Origin: Syntrophobacteraceae bacterium
GTDB lineage: Bacteria > Desulfobacterota > Syntrophobacteria > Syntrophobacterales > Syntrophobacteraceae
Length of the DNA stretch: 50,625 nt
Assembly (NCBI GenBank): GCA_013314815.1
Contig: JABUEY010000010.1
Coordinates: 1-50,625 of the forward strand
Direction of reading: 5' to 3'
Below are positions 18,687-27,521 of the stretch, piece by piece. The notes under the pieces are model-generated. The model was not told where the DNA came from. It did no database searches and was given only the letters and a program-made list of their open reading frames with translations. The translations under genes and the position numbers were made by a program. Position 1 is the stretch's first letter. Each line of letters opens with the position of its first letter.

Positions 18687-20153
18687 ATGCGAAGCTTTCC
18701 TGCCCGGGACGCCCTTGCACGAGGCAGAGCGAGAATCCTGTCTCTTATCCTGGCCGCTGTTTCAGTCGTCCTTTTCCCGATGCAAAGTCCGGCGGCGGGA
18801 CCGGCTCACGTGATCACCGGCCAGCAGCCGGCCGGGAAGATCCGGCTCCAGGTGGGCAAATCCATCATCATCAGGAGCGGCTCACCCGTGGTGAGAACGA
18901 CCCTGGGTACCACGGAAGTGGCCGACATCGTGGCGCTGTCTCCCACCCAGGTCTATGTCACCGGCAAGATGCCGGGGATTACCAACCTCATGCTGTGGCA
19001 GAGCGAGGACAAGATATCGGCCGTCTACGACCTCGAGGTGACTCCCGATACCTCGAGGCTCAAGGAGAGGATCCGCGAGATTCTCCCCCAGGAACAGGAT
19101 ATCCAGGTTGTGGCCTCCCATGATTCCCTGACGCTCTCGGGGACGGTATCGAGCACGTCGAACCTCTCGCGGGTTACGGCTCTTGCCGAGGCCTACGGGG
19201 GCGACAAGAAGGTTGTCAACCTCCTGCAGGTCTCGGGAGTACACCAGGTGATGCTCGAAGTCCGCGTGGCCGAGATGTCCCGGACTCTCACCAACAGGCT
19301 CTCCATCAATTCCATCGTTTCCCATGACGGCAGTGTGGGGGCGGTGTTTCCGGGCAACCTGATCACACTCGACAAGTTCGTGGGCAGCAATACCGGCGCC
19401 GGCTTGGAGTTCGAATTCGCCCCGACGATCAATTCTCTCTTTCACATTATCGGCGGTAATTTTACCTGGACGGCCTTTATCGATGCGTTGAAGCAGGACG
19501 GCCTGGTAAAGGTGCTGGCCGAACCGACCCTCATTGCCCAGAGCGGCCAGTCCGCGAGCTTCCTTGCCGGAGGCGAATTCCCCATTCCCGTTCCCCAGGG
19601 GCTGGGAACCGTGGCCATCGAGTACAAGAAATTCGGGGTGGGTCTTACGTTTACCCCGATCGTCCTCGGAGACGACCGCATCAATCTCAAGGTGGAACCG
19701 GAGGTGTCCGACCTCGACTTCTCCACGGCGGTAAATCTCAGCGGAGTCTCGGTCCCCGGCATCACCACTCGAAGAGTCTCGACGACAATAGAACTCGCCG
19801 ACGGGCAGAGCTTCGCCATTGCCGGGCTGCTGCGGGACAGTGTGCGGTCGAATGTGTCCAAGTTCCCGCTGCTCGGGGAAATTCCCATCCTTGGGGCGTT
19901 GTTCAGGAGCACGTCCTACCAGCGCAACGAGACGGAACTCATCGTGATTGTGACGCCTCACCTGGCGAAGCCCCTCGATATGGCAAGGCAGACGCTGCCC
20001 ACGGACAGCTACAGGGACCCCAGCGACGCGGAATTCTACCTGCTGGGGCTGCTGCAGGCGCGCGAGAAGAAGCAGGCTCCGCCCATGCCCGTATCGGCTC
20101 CTCCGGTCAGGCGAGGCGGATTCGATGGTGAATTCGGGCACAGTATTCCATGA
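18687..20153 (+). CDS. cpaC: Tad secretin CpaC/RcpA
   Basis: A 488-residue outer-membrane secretin forming the channel through which the pilus passes. A signal peptide spans about residues 1-36. An N-terminal domain (IRLQVGKSIII...) and a BON-like segment (VVASHDSLTLSGTVSS) follow. The secretin core has VKVLAEPTLIAQSGQSASFL and the C-terminal signature SKFPLLGEIPILGALFRS. A proline-rich tail of about 50 residues after the core is variable in the family. It lies between cpaB and the small secreted protein gene, all on the same strand. Confidence 0.94.
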   Translation: MRSFPARDALARGRARILSLILAAVSVVLFPMQSPAAGPAHVITGQQPAGKIRLQVGKSIIIRSGSPVVRTTLGTTEVADIVALSPTQVYVTGKMPGITNLMLWQSEDKISAVYDLEVTPDTSRLKERIREILPQEQDIQVVASHDSLTLSGTVSSTSNLSRVTALAEAYGGDKKVVNLLQVSGVHQVMLEVRVAEMSRTLTNRLSINSIVSHDGSVGAVFPGNLITLDKFVGSNTGAGLEFEFAPTINSLFHIIGGNFTWTAFIDALKQDGLVKVLAEPTLIAQSGQSASFLAGGEFPIPVPQGLGTVAIEYKKFGVGLTFTPIVLGDDRINLKVEPEVSDLDFSTAVNLSGVSVPGITTRRVSTTIELADGQSFAIAGLLRDSVRSNVSKFPLLGEIPILGALFRSTSYQRNETELIVIVTPHLAKPLDMARQTLPTDSYRDPSDAEFYLLGLLQAREKKQAPPMPVSAPPVRRGGFDGEFGHSIP

Positions 20154-20202
20154 GGTTTCCCGAACGGGCCTGGACACTTTGATGTACTGAAGGGAGTTCG
20201 AT

Positions 20203-20508
20203 ATGAAACGCAGGGTGCTGCTGCTGGTCCCGGTTTTGGTTCTGTTCCTGAGTTCCCACGCGCCGGCGTGGGACGGCTGGTGTTTCTCCCAACGCAAACA
20301 ACCCATGGGCGATTCCTTCCGGTCCGCTCGTGACAACCAGGTGCTCAACCCCGACGCGGCGCGCGACCTCACTCCCGTCTACGGCCTGGACGGGGAGGCG
20401 GCGGAAAGGGTCTACCACAGGTACCTGCAGACCTTTGAAAAGCCCTCGAAGGGGTCTACGACGATTCTGAATATCGGCGGGATCATGTCGGGCGGGTCGG
20501 GGCAGTGA
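20203..20508 (+). CDS. Small secreted protein of unknown function in the Tad locus
   Basis: A 101-residue protein with a clear export signal (MKRRVLLLVPVLVLFLSS, cleavage probably near APA). The mature part of about 75 residues is rich in charged and polar residues, has a single Cys (WCFSQRK) and ends in a glycine-rich tail (IGGIMSGGSGQ). GAAGGGAG lies six bases before the ATG. I do not recognise a family. Its position between the secretin and tadE genes, on the same strand with short gaps, points to a role in the pilus envelope complex, perhaps in place of a CpaD-like or pilotin protein. This is inference. Confidence 0.75.
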   Translation: MKRRVLLLVPVLVLFLSSHAPAWDGWCFSQRKQPMGDSFRSARDNQVLNPDAARDLTPVYGLDGEAAERVYHRYLQTFEKPSKGSTTILNIGGIMSGGSGQ

Positions 20509-20524
20509 GAGCCCGGCCGCTTTG

Positions 20525-21010
20525 ATGGCAGCGGGTGCGACGATGAACAGGCACAGAGCAATAATGAGGCGGCAGGAAGGGACATCCGTCGTCGAATTCG
20601 CCCTCGTCCTTCCCCTGCTCGTTCTCCTGCTGGCCGGAATAGTGGAATTCGGCCTGATCATGTACAACCAGCAGATCATCACCAACGCCAGCAGGGAAGG
20701 GGCGCGGTACGGCATAGTACTCAAGACACCGAACAGGTATACCCAGGCACAGATCACTTCAGAGGTGCAGAGATACTGCGGCTCCCACCTCATCACCTTC
20801 GGAACGGGCGGCACACCGCTCAGTGTCTCCGTGGTCAACGAATCCGGCGGATCACAATGCCCGAACACAAACAGCTTCGGGCAGAATCTGCGGGTAACCG
20901 TATCCTACACCTACACTTTCCTCCTCGTGCCCAACATGAGCAGGTTTTTCGGCGCGGGCCTGGGCAATACGCTTACCCTGACGGGCGAAACGCTGATGAA
21001 ATGCGAATAA
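20525..21010 (+). CDS. tadE: TadE-family pseudopilin
   Basis: A 161-residue minor pilin. The leader RRQEG is followed by TSVVEFALVLPLLVLLLAG; the Gly before the cleavage point, the Glu at +5 and the following Phe fit prepilin processing by TadV. The rest is a periplasmic domain ending in a Cys-containing tail (GETLMKCE). A pair of cysteines (YCGSH and SQCPN) may form a disulfide. Start codon choice is uncertain: the ATG at 20525, a TTG one codon earlier and an ATG at 20543 are all without strong ribosome binding sites. Next comes the tadG gene, 21 bases downstream. Confidence 0.9.
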   Translation: MAAGATMNRHRAIMRRQEGTSVVEFALVLPLLVLLLAGIVEFGLIMYNQQIITNASREGARYGIVLKTPNRYTQAQITSEVQRYCGSHLITFGTGGTPLSVSVVNESGGSQCPNTNSFGQNLRVTVSYTYTFLLVPNMSRFFGAGLGNTLTLTGETLMKCE

Positions 21011-21031
21011 AGCCCGGTGGAGGTTCCGGCG

Positions 21032-22111
21032 ATGGAACGGATTGAGGCGGGAATGCAGCGGCGGTCGGACAGTGCAGGGTCATCGGAAAAGGGTGCTGTC
21101 GCCGTCATGATTGCCTTCATGATCGTCACGGTACTCGGCTTTGCCGCACTGGCCGTGGATGTCGGGTACATGATGGTGGCCAGAAACGAGCTCCAGAACA
21201 TAGCCGACGCCTCGGCCCTTGCCGCCGCGAGGAAGCTCGGAGTCCTGTACGAAGGGATGACCCATACGGAGCAGAAATCCTACGTGTGCGATCCGGCGGT
21301 CCTTGCTGATATTGCGCAGGAGGTCGCCCTGAACAACCAGGCGGCCGGCATTGCCATCGACGTGGATTTTTCGGATATCCAGGTAGGAATCTGGAGGCCG
21401 GAATCGGGATTCAGCGCGACTCTCAACCAGCCCGACGCGGTGAGAGTCACCGCAAGGCGGCAGGCCGGGAGCAACGGTCCCGTGGGGACGTTTTTTGCGC
21501 AGATCCTCGGGATTGATACGGTGCCGGTGGCCGCATGCGCGACAGCCGCACTCACGGGTGCATCGACGGCGGACCCGGGCACCCTGGACATGCCGGTGGG
21601 CATCGCCATTCAGTGGTTTAACAAGGCGGAATTTTGCGATCAGCCCATCAAGTTCTATCCGACGGGCACCCTCGAAGGGTGCGCGGGGTGGAATACCTTC
21701 ATCGATTCACCGTCCAACGCCAGCAAGCTTCGAGACATTCTGAGGCAGCTGGCGCAGAACACCTATACGAGCCCCGAAGCGTTTGCCGGGCAGACCTTTT
21801 TTGTGTTTACCGGCGGGAACGTGGCATCGGCGTTCGATGAGATGAGGCAGCTTTACGAGGCGAAAAGAAACCCGGCCACCGGGGAATGGCGGGCTACCGT
21901 GGTGGTCTACGACATGCAGTGCGCCGACAATCCCACCGGATTTATCCGGATCGTCGGCTTCGCGACGGCCATAGTCACCGGCGTCAAAACATCCCCTTCC
22001 AACGAAATCACCGCAAAGGTGGTCTGCGACACGATCAATGAAGGCAGGGGAGGCGGAAATTACTACGGCACCAAGGGGAGCATCCCGGGACTGGTGGACA
22101 AGTGCCTGTAG
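21032..22111 (+). CDS. tadG: TadG-like protein with N-terminal Tad domain
   Basis: A 359-residue protein beginning with a putative Flp/Tad domain: EKGAVAVMIAFMIVTVLGFA, then ALAVDVGYMMVARNELQNIA. The single transmembrane helix anchors a large periplasmic region containing several cysteines. GGAGG lies eight bases before the ATG at 21032, which is preferred over the in-frame GTG at 21017. The von Willebrand domain of longer TadG proteins is not evident. It closes the first half of the tad locus; about 600 bases with a dispersed repeat follow before cpaE. Confidence 0.87.
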   Translation: MERIEAGMQRRSDSAGSSEKGAVAVMIAFMIVTVLGFAALAVDVGYMMVARNELQNIADASALAAARKLGVLYEGMTHTEQKSYVCDPAVLADIAQEVALNNQAAGIAIDVDFSDIQVGIWRPESGFSATLNQPDAVRVTARRQAGSNGPVGTFFAQILGIDTVPVAACATAALTGASTADPGTLDMPVGIAIQWFNKAEFCDQPIKFYPTGTLEGCAGWNTFIDSPSNASKLRDILRQLAQNTYTSPEAFAGQTFFVFTGGNVASAFDEMRQLYEAKRNPATGEWRATVVVYDMQCADNPTGFIRIVGFATAIVTGVKTSPSNEITAKVVCDTINEGRGGGNYYGTKGSIPGLVDKCL

Positions 22112-22228
22112 GACGGGGCACTGTGTGAGTCGACAGGCAGGGGCGGTCCCGGGGCGGTCGGAGGATTGCGGGGAGCCGAGTCGCAAAGACCCGGGCGTGA
22201 GTGATGCAGGATCCGGGGTCGGTGCGAG

Positions 22229-22605
22229 AAGAAACGTTCTTCACATAAAACGCGTACCCGGACAGTTGTCGCACAAAGGTGGAATACACCCACAACAGCG
22301 TCGTTGGCGCAACGTCGTCGTTCCTGCGGCAACGTGTGTCTTGCGGCAACATCGTTTCTGCGGCAGTGTCGGTCAATACAACAACGTCATTAAGCTCCAC
22401 AGCATCATTAAGCTCCACAACGTCATTCCCGCGAAGGCGGGAATCCAGGAAGGGTAACCGTGCATGGCGAAACGGCTCTTTGTACACATCATGGAAAGAG
22501 CCTGGAACATAGGATGGATAGAGCAGGGAAATCCCGGGTAAAGAGATCTTTGCGGCGCGATCTGCGCTTAGACTGGGTTCCCGCCTTCGCGGGAACGACG
22601 TTGTA
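22229..22605 (+). repeat. Dispersed intergenic repeat, copy D (most complete)
   Basis: The head runs from GAAACGTTCTTCACATAAAA and CGCGTACCCGGACAGTTGTC to GCACAAAGGTGGAAT. A middle of about 130 bases is built from degenerate CAACGTCATTCC-like units. The palindrome CCCGCGAAGGCGGGAATCCA then leads to GGAAGGGTAACCGTGCATGG. The distal arm has ATGGAAAGAGCCTGG, AGGATGGATAGAGCA, AGAGATCTT and GGCGCGATCTGCGCTT. It ends in a second palindrome, GGTTCCCGCCTTCGCGGGAA. This copy separates tadG from cpaE. Confidence 0.85.
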
Positions 22606-22727
22606 GTGTACGCAGGAACTTCTTGACCAATAAGCTGTTTCCGATTTGAACGACCTTTCATACGGTGTCGTTCGGGGTTTTCGTACGATCTGACGCGTTG
22701 TGATCGTTACTTGCGGGTGGAGGCAGG

Positions 22728-23900
22728 ATGTCGCCGGATGGCGTAAAGGTTCAGCTGGATGTTCGGGACTGGGAAACGAGGGAGGCGTTCAGGCGGGTCA
22801 TTGGATCCGCCGCCGGCTTCCAGGTTTTGGATCCCGATGACTATGGCGCCGTGCAGCTCCTGGTCCTCGAGGTGGGAGAGGACCTGGAGAGAGAGTTTCG
22901 GAGGATCGAAGCTCACCTGGCCCTGGGTGAAGACCAGGAAGTCTTCCTGACTTCCGCCAGGCCCGACCCGGAGATGCTCGTACAGGCTCTGCGCATGGGT
23001 GCACGGGAATTCTTTTCCCAGCCCGTCAAGGAAAAGGAAATAGTCGATGCCATCGAAAGATACAAGGAACGGCGTATTGAATCCAGGCTGGTTCGGAGGC
23101 AGAGGCGAAGAGGGAAGATCATCAGCGTGCTCGGAGCCAAAGGGGGAGTGGGAACCACCACCCTTGCAGTGAACCTTGCGGCCAGCCTCGTGGAACTGGA
23201 CAAGGAAAAGTCGGTGGCGCTGTTCGAGATGAACCGGGTGTACGTGGAGGTACCCCTCTTCCTTGACATCAGCCCCAATCATCACTGGGGGGAGATTGCC
23301 CGGAACCTGTCCCGGCTGGACCCGACCCTGCTCATGAGCCTGATGCACAAGCACACGACGGGTATGCACGTGCTTTCCTCCCCCGGCAACCTGGACGAGC
23401 AGTATGCCGCTACGCCCGAGGTCATGGAAAAGCTGCTGGATCTCATGAAGACCCTGTTCAACTACATCGTGGTGGAACCGGGGAGCGTGATGGACGATGT
23501 GTCCGCAAAGATCCTGCAGATGTCGGATGTGGTTGTGCTGGTATGTATCTTGAGCCTGCCTTCGCTCGCCAACGTAAACAGGCTGCTCAAGGTCTTCTTC
23601 GAACTCGGCTATCCGCCCGAGAACCAGGTGAAGGTGGTGGTGAGCCGTTTCATGAGCAAGTCGGAAATCTCCCTTGCGGATGCCGAGCGGAGCATCAACA
23701 AGAAGGTATTCTGGAAGATCCCCAACGACTACCGCACCACACTTTCCGCCATCAACCAGGGGAAGACCCTGGCGGAGATTTCGAAGAAAGCCCCTGTGAC
23801 CAGGGAAATCCGACGTCTCGCGTCTGTTTTGTTCGAAGCGCAGCAGGAGAAGGAGGAGAGTTCACCGCACTTTCTCTGGAAACTGCTGGGAAGGAAATAA
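22728..23900 (+). CDS. cpaE: CpaE/TadZ-family pilus localisation ATPase
   Basis: A 390-residue protein with an N-terminal atypical receiver domain (about residues 1-120) and a C-terminal ParA/MinD-type ATPase. The deviant Walker A is K138-GGVGTT in LGAKGGVGTTTLAVNL. The receiver domain lacks an obvious phospho-accepting Asp in context but keeps the GAREFFSQPV segment like other CpaE proteins. The family positions Tad machinery at the pole or membrane. The switch regions are recognisable further on. It heads the second half of the tad locus, with tadA 64 bases downstream. Confidence 0.92.
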   Translation: MSPDGVKVQLDVRDWETREAFRRVIGSAAGFQVLDPDDYGAVQLLVLEVGEDLEREFRRIEAHLALGEDQEVFLTSARPDPEMLVQALRMGAREFFSQPVKEKEIVDAIERYKERRIESRLVRRQRRRGKIISVLGAKGGVGTTTLAVNLAASLVELDKEKSVALFEMNRVYVEVPLFLDISPNHHWGEIARNLSRLDPTLLMSLMHKHTTGMHVLSSPGNLDEQYAATPEVMEKLLDLMKTLFNYIVVEPGSVMDDVSAKILQMSDVVVLVCILSLPSLANVNRLLKVFFELGYPPENQVKVVVSRFMSKSEISLADAERSINKKVFWKIPNDYRTTLSAINQGKTLAEISKKAPVTREIRRLASVLFEAQQEKEESSPHFLWKLLGRK

Positions 23901-23964
23901 GGCTGCTCGTCGCAGCCAGGGAGATGGAGCGGGAAGGACGGAGGATGGAAGGAGTGTTTGAACG

Positions 23965-25371
23965 GTGTTGAATTTTCTGAATCGTATGAATCGGCAGGCG
24001 CAGCAGGGCCAGAACGGATCCGAAGAGGAGCCGTCGAAAAAGGCTGCTCTCGTGGCGCCCAAAAAACATGGGGAAAGAACGTACATTCCCAATGAATACT
24101 ATGAGTTGAAAACGAGGATCCACGACCGGCTCATCGATCTCATCGACCTGTCCCTCCTGGATACCGTGGACTCGAGCGTACTCAAACCCCAGATTCGCCG
24201 CCTGGTGGAAAAGATACTGCACGAAGACGAAAGGCGCATACCACTCAACATGACCGAGCGTGAGAGGCTGTTCCAGGAGATCCAGGACGAGGTTTTCGGC
24301 CTCGGCCCCCTCGAACCCTTTCTCCAGGACCCGACGGTTTCGGATATCCTCGTCAACGGATACCGGCAGATCTACGTCGAGCGCTACGGGAAGCTCGAAC
24401 TCACGGAAGCCCGTTTCAAGGACGACACTCACCTGAGAAAGATCATCGACCGCATCGTTTCCGCCGTGGGCCGCCGGGTGGACGAATCCTCCCCCATGGT
24501 GGACGCCCGGCTCCCGGACGGTTCGCGTGTGAACGCCATCATTCCTCCCCTGGCCCTGCATGGCTCGGCCATGTCCATACGGCGCTTTTCGAAAGACCCC
24601 CTCGAACTCGAGGACCTCATCGTCCTCAAGGCCCTGGTGCCAGAGATCGGCGAGGTGCTCAAGGCCGCCGTAAGAGCTCGACTCAACATTATCATCTCGG
24701 GAGGCACCGGGAGCGGCAAGACGACGCTTCTGAACGTGCTATCGCGGTTCATCCCCGAGGCGGAACGGATCATCACGATCGAAGACGCCGCGGAACTGCA
24801 GATCAAACAGATCCACCTGGTTTCCCTGGAAACGCGCCCTCCCAACCTCGAAGGCAAGGGAGAGGTGACTCAGCGCGAGCTGGTGAAGAACTGCCTGCGC
24901 ATGCGTCCCGACCGCATCATCCTGGGCGAGGTGCGCGGCCAGGAAGCCTTCGACATGCTCCAGGCCATGAACACCGGCCACGACGGGTCGCTCACCACCA
25001 TCCACGCCAATTCGCCCCGCGACGCCATCATGAGGCTCGAAACCATGGTGGCCATGGCCGGGTTCGATATCCCCGCGGAATTTTTGAGACGCTATATCGC
25101 GTCGGCACTCGACCTGATCATCCAGACGGCACGCCTGGCCGACGGCAGCCGCAAGGTGACCAGCATCCAGGAGATCACGGGCATGGAAGGCAACATGGTG
25201 ACGCTGCAGGAGATATTCCGCTTCGAACAGACGGGTGTAGGCAAGGACGGCAAGGTCCTGGGACGGTTCCGGCCGTGCGGAGTCCGGCCGAGTTTCAGCG
25301 ACAGGCTGACGGCCATGGGCATCTTTTTGCCCAAGAATCTGTTCGACCCCGGCCGATCCTTTGAAGTCTGA
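23965..25371 (+). CDS. tadA: Tad pilus assembly ATPase TadA/CpaF
   Basis: A 468-residue secretion ATPase of the VirB11/CpaF group that powers pilus assembly from the cytoplasmic face. Walker A is GGTGSGKT at 246-253. The Asp-box segment is [12 protein letters not shown], Walker B lies in [13 protein letters not shown], and the His box region is [13 protein letters not shown]. The N-terminal region ([20 protein letters not shown]) is the usual CpaF entry. The GTG start at 23965 follows GGAGTG ten bases upstream. The C-terminus past about residue 430 is short, as in other CpaF proteins. Confidence 0.95.
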   Translation: MLNFLNRMNRQAQQGQNGSEEEPSKKAALVAPKKHGERTYIPNEYYELKTRIHDRLIDLIDLSLLDTVDSSVLKPQIRRLVEKILHEDERRIPLNMTERERLFQEIQDEVFGLGPLEPFLQDPTVSDILVNGYRQIYVERYGKLELTEARFKDDTHLRKIIDRIVSAVGRRVDESSPMVDARLPDGSRVNAIIPPLALHGSAMSIRRFSKDPLELEDLIVLKALVPEIGEVLKAAVRARLNIIISGGTGSGKTTLLNVLSRFIPEAERIITIEDAAELQIKQIHLVSLETRPPNLEGKGEVTQRELVKNCLRMRPDRIILGEVRGQEAFDMLQAMNTGHDGSLTTIHANSPRDAIMRLETMVAMAGFDIPAEFLRRYIASALDLIIQTARLADGSRKVTSIQEITGMEGNMVTLQEIFRFEQTGVGKDGKVLGRFRPCGVRPSFSDRLTAMGIFLPKNLFDPGRSFEV

Positions 25372-25394
25372 TATCGGCGGATTGTGAGGCCGGC

Positions 25395-26360
25395 ATGGAA
25401 ATCATGATCTCGGTGGCAACGTTCGTCGTCTGCCTGGTGCTGGTGGAAACGGTCTTCCTTTCCCTGCGCAGGCTCCGGAACCCCGGTGAGGCAAGGGTCC
25501 GCAAACGGCTGAAGGAATTCCACTCTGCTGACGAAGATGTTCAGCCGGCGGACATCGTGCGCAGGAAAGTGCTCAGCGACGTGCCCTGGCTGAACCGGCT
25601 GCTGGAGGGGGTCTCCCCCGTGAAAAGGCTCGATCGGCTTATCCGCCAGGCCGATGTGCAGCGGCCCGCCGGCTTCTTTATTCTCCTCTCCCTTGTCGTG
25701 GCGAGTGTGGGCTGGTTCGTCGGTACCACCTCGAGTGGAGGCAGGATCCTGCCGACGGCTTTCGCGGTTCTCTTCGGGTCGGTGCCTTTCCTGCTTCTCC
25801 ATTCGAAGAAGAAAAAGAGGATGCAGAAATTCCAGGAACAGCTGCCCGAGGCCCTGGAACTCGTGGCAAGGACACTCAAGGCAGGGCACGCCTTCTCGAG
25901 CGGTCTCAAGATGGTCTGTGACGAGATGAGCGACCCGATCGCCGTGGAATTCGACAGGACTCTCGACGAAATCAATTTCGGCGTCAGTGTGAGCGATGCG
26001 CTGAAAAACCTTGCAGCACGAGTGGACTGCCCGGACCTTGGCTACTTCGTGGTGGCCACCATCGTGCAAAGGGAGACGGGTGGAAACCTGGCCGAACTCA
26101 TCGAAGGGACCAGCGAGCTTATCCGCGAGAGGTTCAAGTTCTTCGGCAAGGTACGGGTTCTTTCGGCGGAAGCCAGGACCGGCGCGATCATCCTGATCGC
26201 GGTTCCTTTTGTTACGGCCGCGGCCCTTTTCATCTTGAACCGGGAGTACATCACCACACTCGTCAACGATCCCATCGGGCACATGCTCCTGGGCGGTGCA
26301 GCCGTGATGATCTGTCTCGGCATCCTGACCATCAGGAGCATGATCCGGATCGATGTCTAG
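25395..26360 (+). CDS. tadB: Tad inner-membrane platform protein TadB
   Basis: A 321-residue protein of the type II secretion F/TadB family. Hydrophobic segments lie at the N-terminus (about 3-20), around 90-140, and at the C-terminus (about 260-320). The central cytoplasmic region contains the family pattern EALELVARTLKAGHAFSSGL followed by DEINFGVSVSDALKNLA. Together with TadC it forms the membrane platform driven by TadA. It begins 23 bases after the tadA stop codon. Confidence 0.93.
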   Translation: MEIMISVATFVVCLVLVETVFLSLRRLRNPGEARVRKRLKEFHSADEDVQPADIVRRKVLSDVPWLNRLLEGVSPVKRLDRLIRQADVQRPAGFFILLSLVVASVGWFVGTTSSGGRILPTAFAVLFGSVPFLLLHSKKKKRMQKFQEQLPEALELVARTLKAGHAFSSGLKMVCDEMSDPIAVEFDRTLDEINFGVSVSDALKNLAARVDCPDLGYFVVATIVQRETGGNLAELIEGTSELIRERFKFFGKVRVLSAEARTGAIILIAVPFVTAAALFILNREYITTLVNDPIGHMLLGGAAVMICLGILTIRSMIRIDV

Positions 26361-26525
26361 CGGGGTGGAAAGGCCCATGTGAAGGTCTTCCGCCCTTCCA
26401 TGGATGCAGCCGCCGACAGCGGGATCGCCGCTTTTCGGGGATGTGACTTTCGGTGAGGGTTTTTCGACCGGCAGCCGGGAGCCCTTCTGTCGTCCAGGCA
26501 GCAGCATCCTGAAGAGAAGGATACG

Positions 26526-27488
26526 ATGTTTCACGCCGACAACATACCCCTGCTGGTGTCCGGTGGTGTCTTTTTCTCCGTACTGCTCCTGTCCGTTGCG
26601 TTCATGCTGTATCGCAGGGAACAGGTCAGGCGAAGGAGAATCCACGAAAAGATCACGCGTGGGGAAAGGGAAGTTCCTTCCGGCAGTTCTCCCCGTGTCG
26701 ACGATGGCTCGGAGGGGCTTCGGGACCGGGTGATCAACTTCTGGGAGAGGGTGGGGGCGAAAGTCAAGCCCGAGAAGCCAGAGGAGATCCGGGAGTACCA
26801 GCTGCGTTTTCTGCGCGCCGGAATCCGCAGGCACAATGCCCTGGCCATCCTGATGGGTGCAAAATGCTTCCTGGCCCTGGTTTTTGCAGCTGCATTCCTG
26901 GCCGTCAAAGTTTGGTTCTTCCCTATACTGGGGAAGCTCGTGACCACCTTGTTCGCCCTGGTGAGCGCCCTGCTCGGGTTTTACCTCCCCAGCATATGGC
27001 TTCGCCTGAGGATATCTCGGCGGCAGGAGGCGGTGAGAAAGGGTCTAGCGGACGCCCTGGACCTCATGGTGGTGTGCGTCGAGGCGGGTATGGGCCTGGA
27101 TGCCGCCATCTTCCGGGTGGCCGAGGAATTCCGCCTGACCAACCCGGTGCTGAGCGAAGAACTCAAGCTCGTCAATCTCGAGATGCGCGCGGGCAAGTTG
27201 AGGCGCGACGCCTTGAAAAACCTGGCCCTGAGAACGGATCTCGAGGACGTAAGCACCCTCGTGGCCCTGCTCATCCAGACGGAGCGGTTCGGCACCAGCA
27301 TAGCCCAGGCTCTTCGAGTTCAATCCGACGCCTTCCGGACCAAGCGGTTTCAGAGGGCGGAGGAGAAGGCCGCCAAGCTGACGGTGAAGCTGGTGCTTCC
27401 CCTGATCCTGTTCATCTTCCCGGCTCTTTTTGTCGTCATCGTGGGACCGGCGCTCGTCAAGGTTCTGCGCATGTTCGTGCTGAAATAG
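26526..27488 (+). CDS. tadC: Tad inner-membrane platform protein TadC
   Basis: A 320-residue paralogue of TadB, also of the type II secretion F family. It has an N-terminal helix (LLVSGGVFFSVLLLSVAFML), a helix pair near residues 110-160, the cytoplasmic signature DALDLMVVCVEAGMGLDAAI, and C-terminal helices (LVLPLILFIFPALFVVIVGP). GAAGGA lies four bases before the ATG. About 165 bases separate it from tadB, more than elsewhere in this half of the locus; I see no gene in that gap. Confidence 0.93.
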   Translation: MFHADNIPLLVSGGVFFSVLLLSVAFMLYRREQVRRRRIHEKITRGEREVPSGSSPRVDDGSEGLRDRVINFWERVGAKVKPEKPEEIREYQLRFLRAGIRRHNALAILMGAKCFLALVFAAAFLAVKVWFFPILGKLVTTLFALVSALLGFYLPSIWLRLRISRRQEAVRKGLADALDLMVVCVEAGMGLDAAIFRVAEEFRLTNPVLSEELKLVNLEMRAGKLRRDALKNLALRTDLEDVSTLVALLIQTERFGTSIAQALRVQSDAFRTKRFQRAEEKAAKLTVKLVLPLILFIFPALFVVIVGPALVKVLRMFVLK

Positions 27489-27521
27489 CCGATAAGCCTG
27501 TTGATCGAGGAAAGTGCATTC

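Noticed and set aside
17560-20372. Minus-strand frames of 386 and 496 codons opposite cpaB and cpaC
   Set aside because: Antisense shadows with low-complexity Arg/His/Gly-rich translation and no recognisable family.
22270-22440. CRISPR-like repeated units
   Set aside because: Units are degenerate, unevenly spaced and without unique spacers; they belong to the dispersed repeat, and no cas genes are present.
25092-26834. Long minus-strand open frame of 580 codons opposite tadB and tadC
   Set aside because: It is the antisense of two well-supported genes in GC-rich DNA, its protein is rich in His, Asp and Gln without domains, and it has no ribosome binding site.
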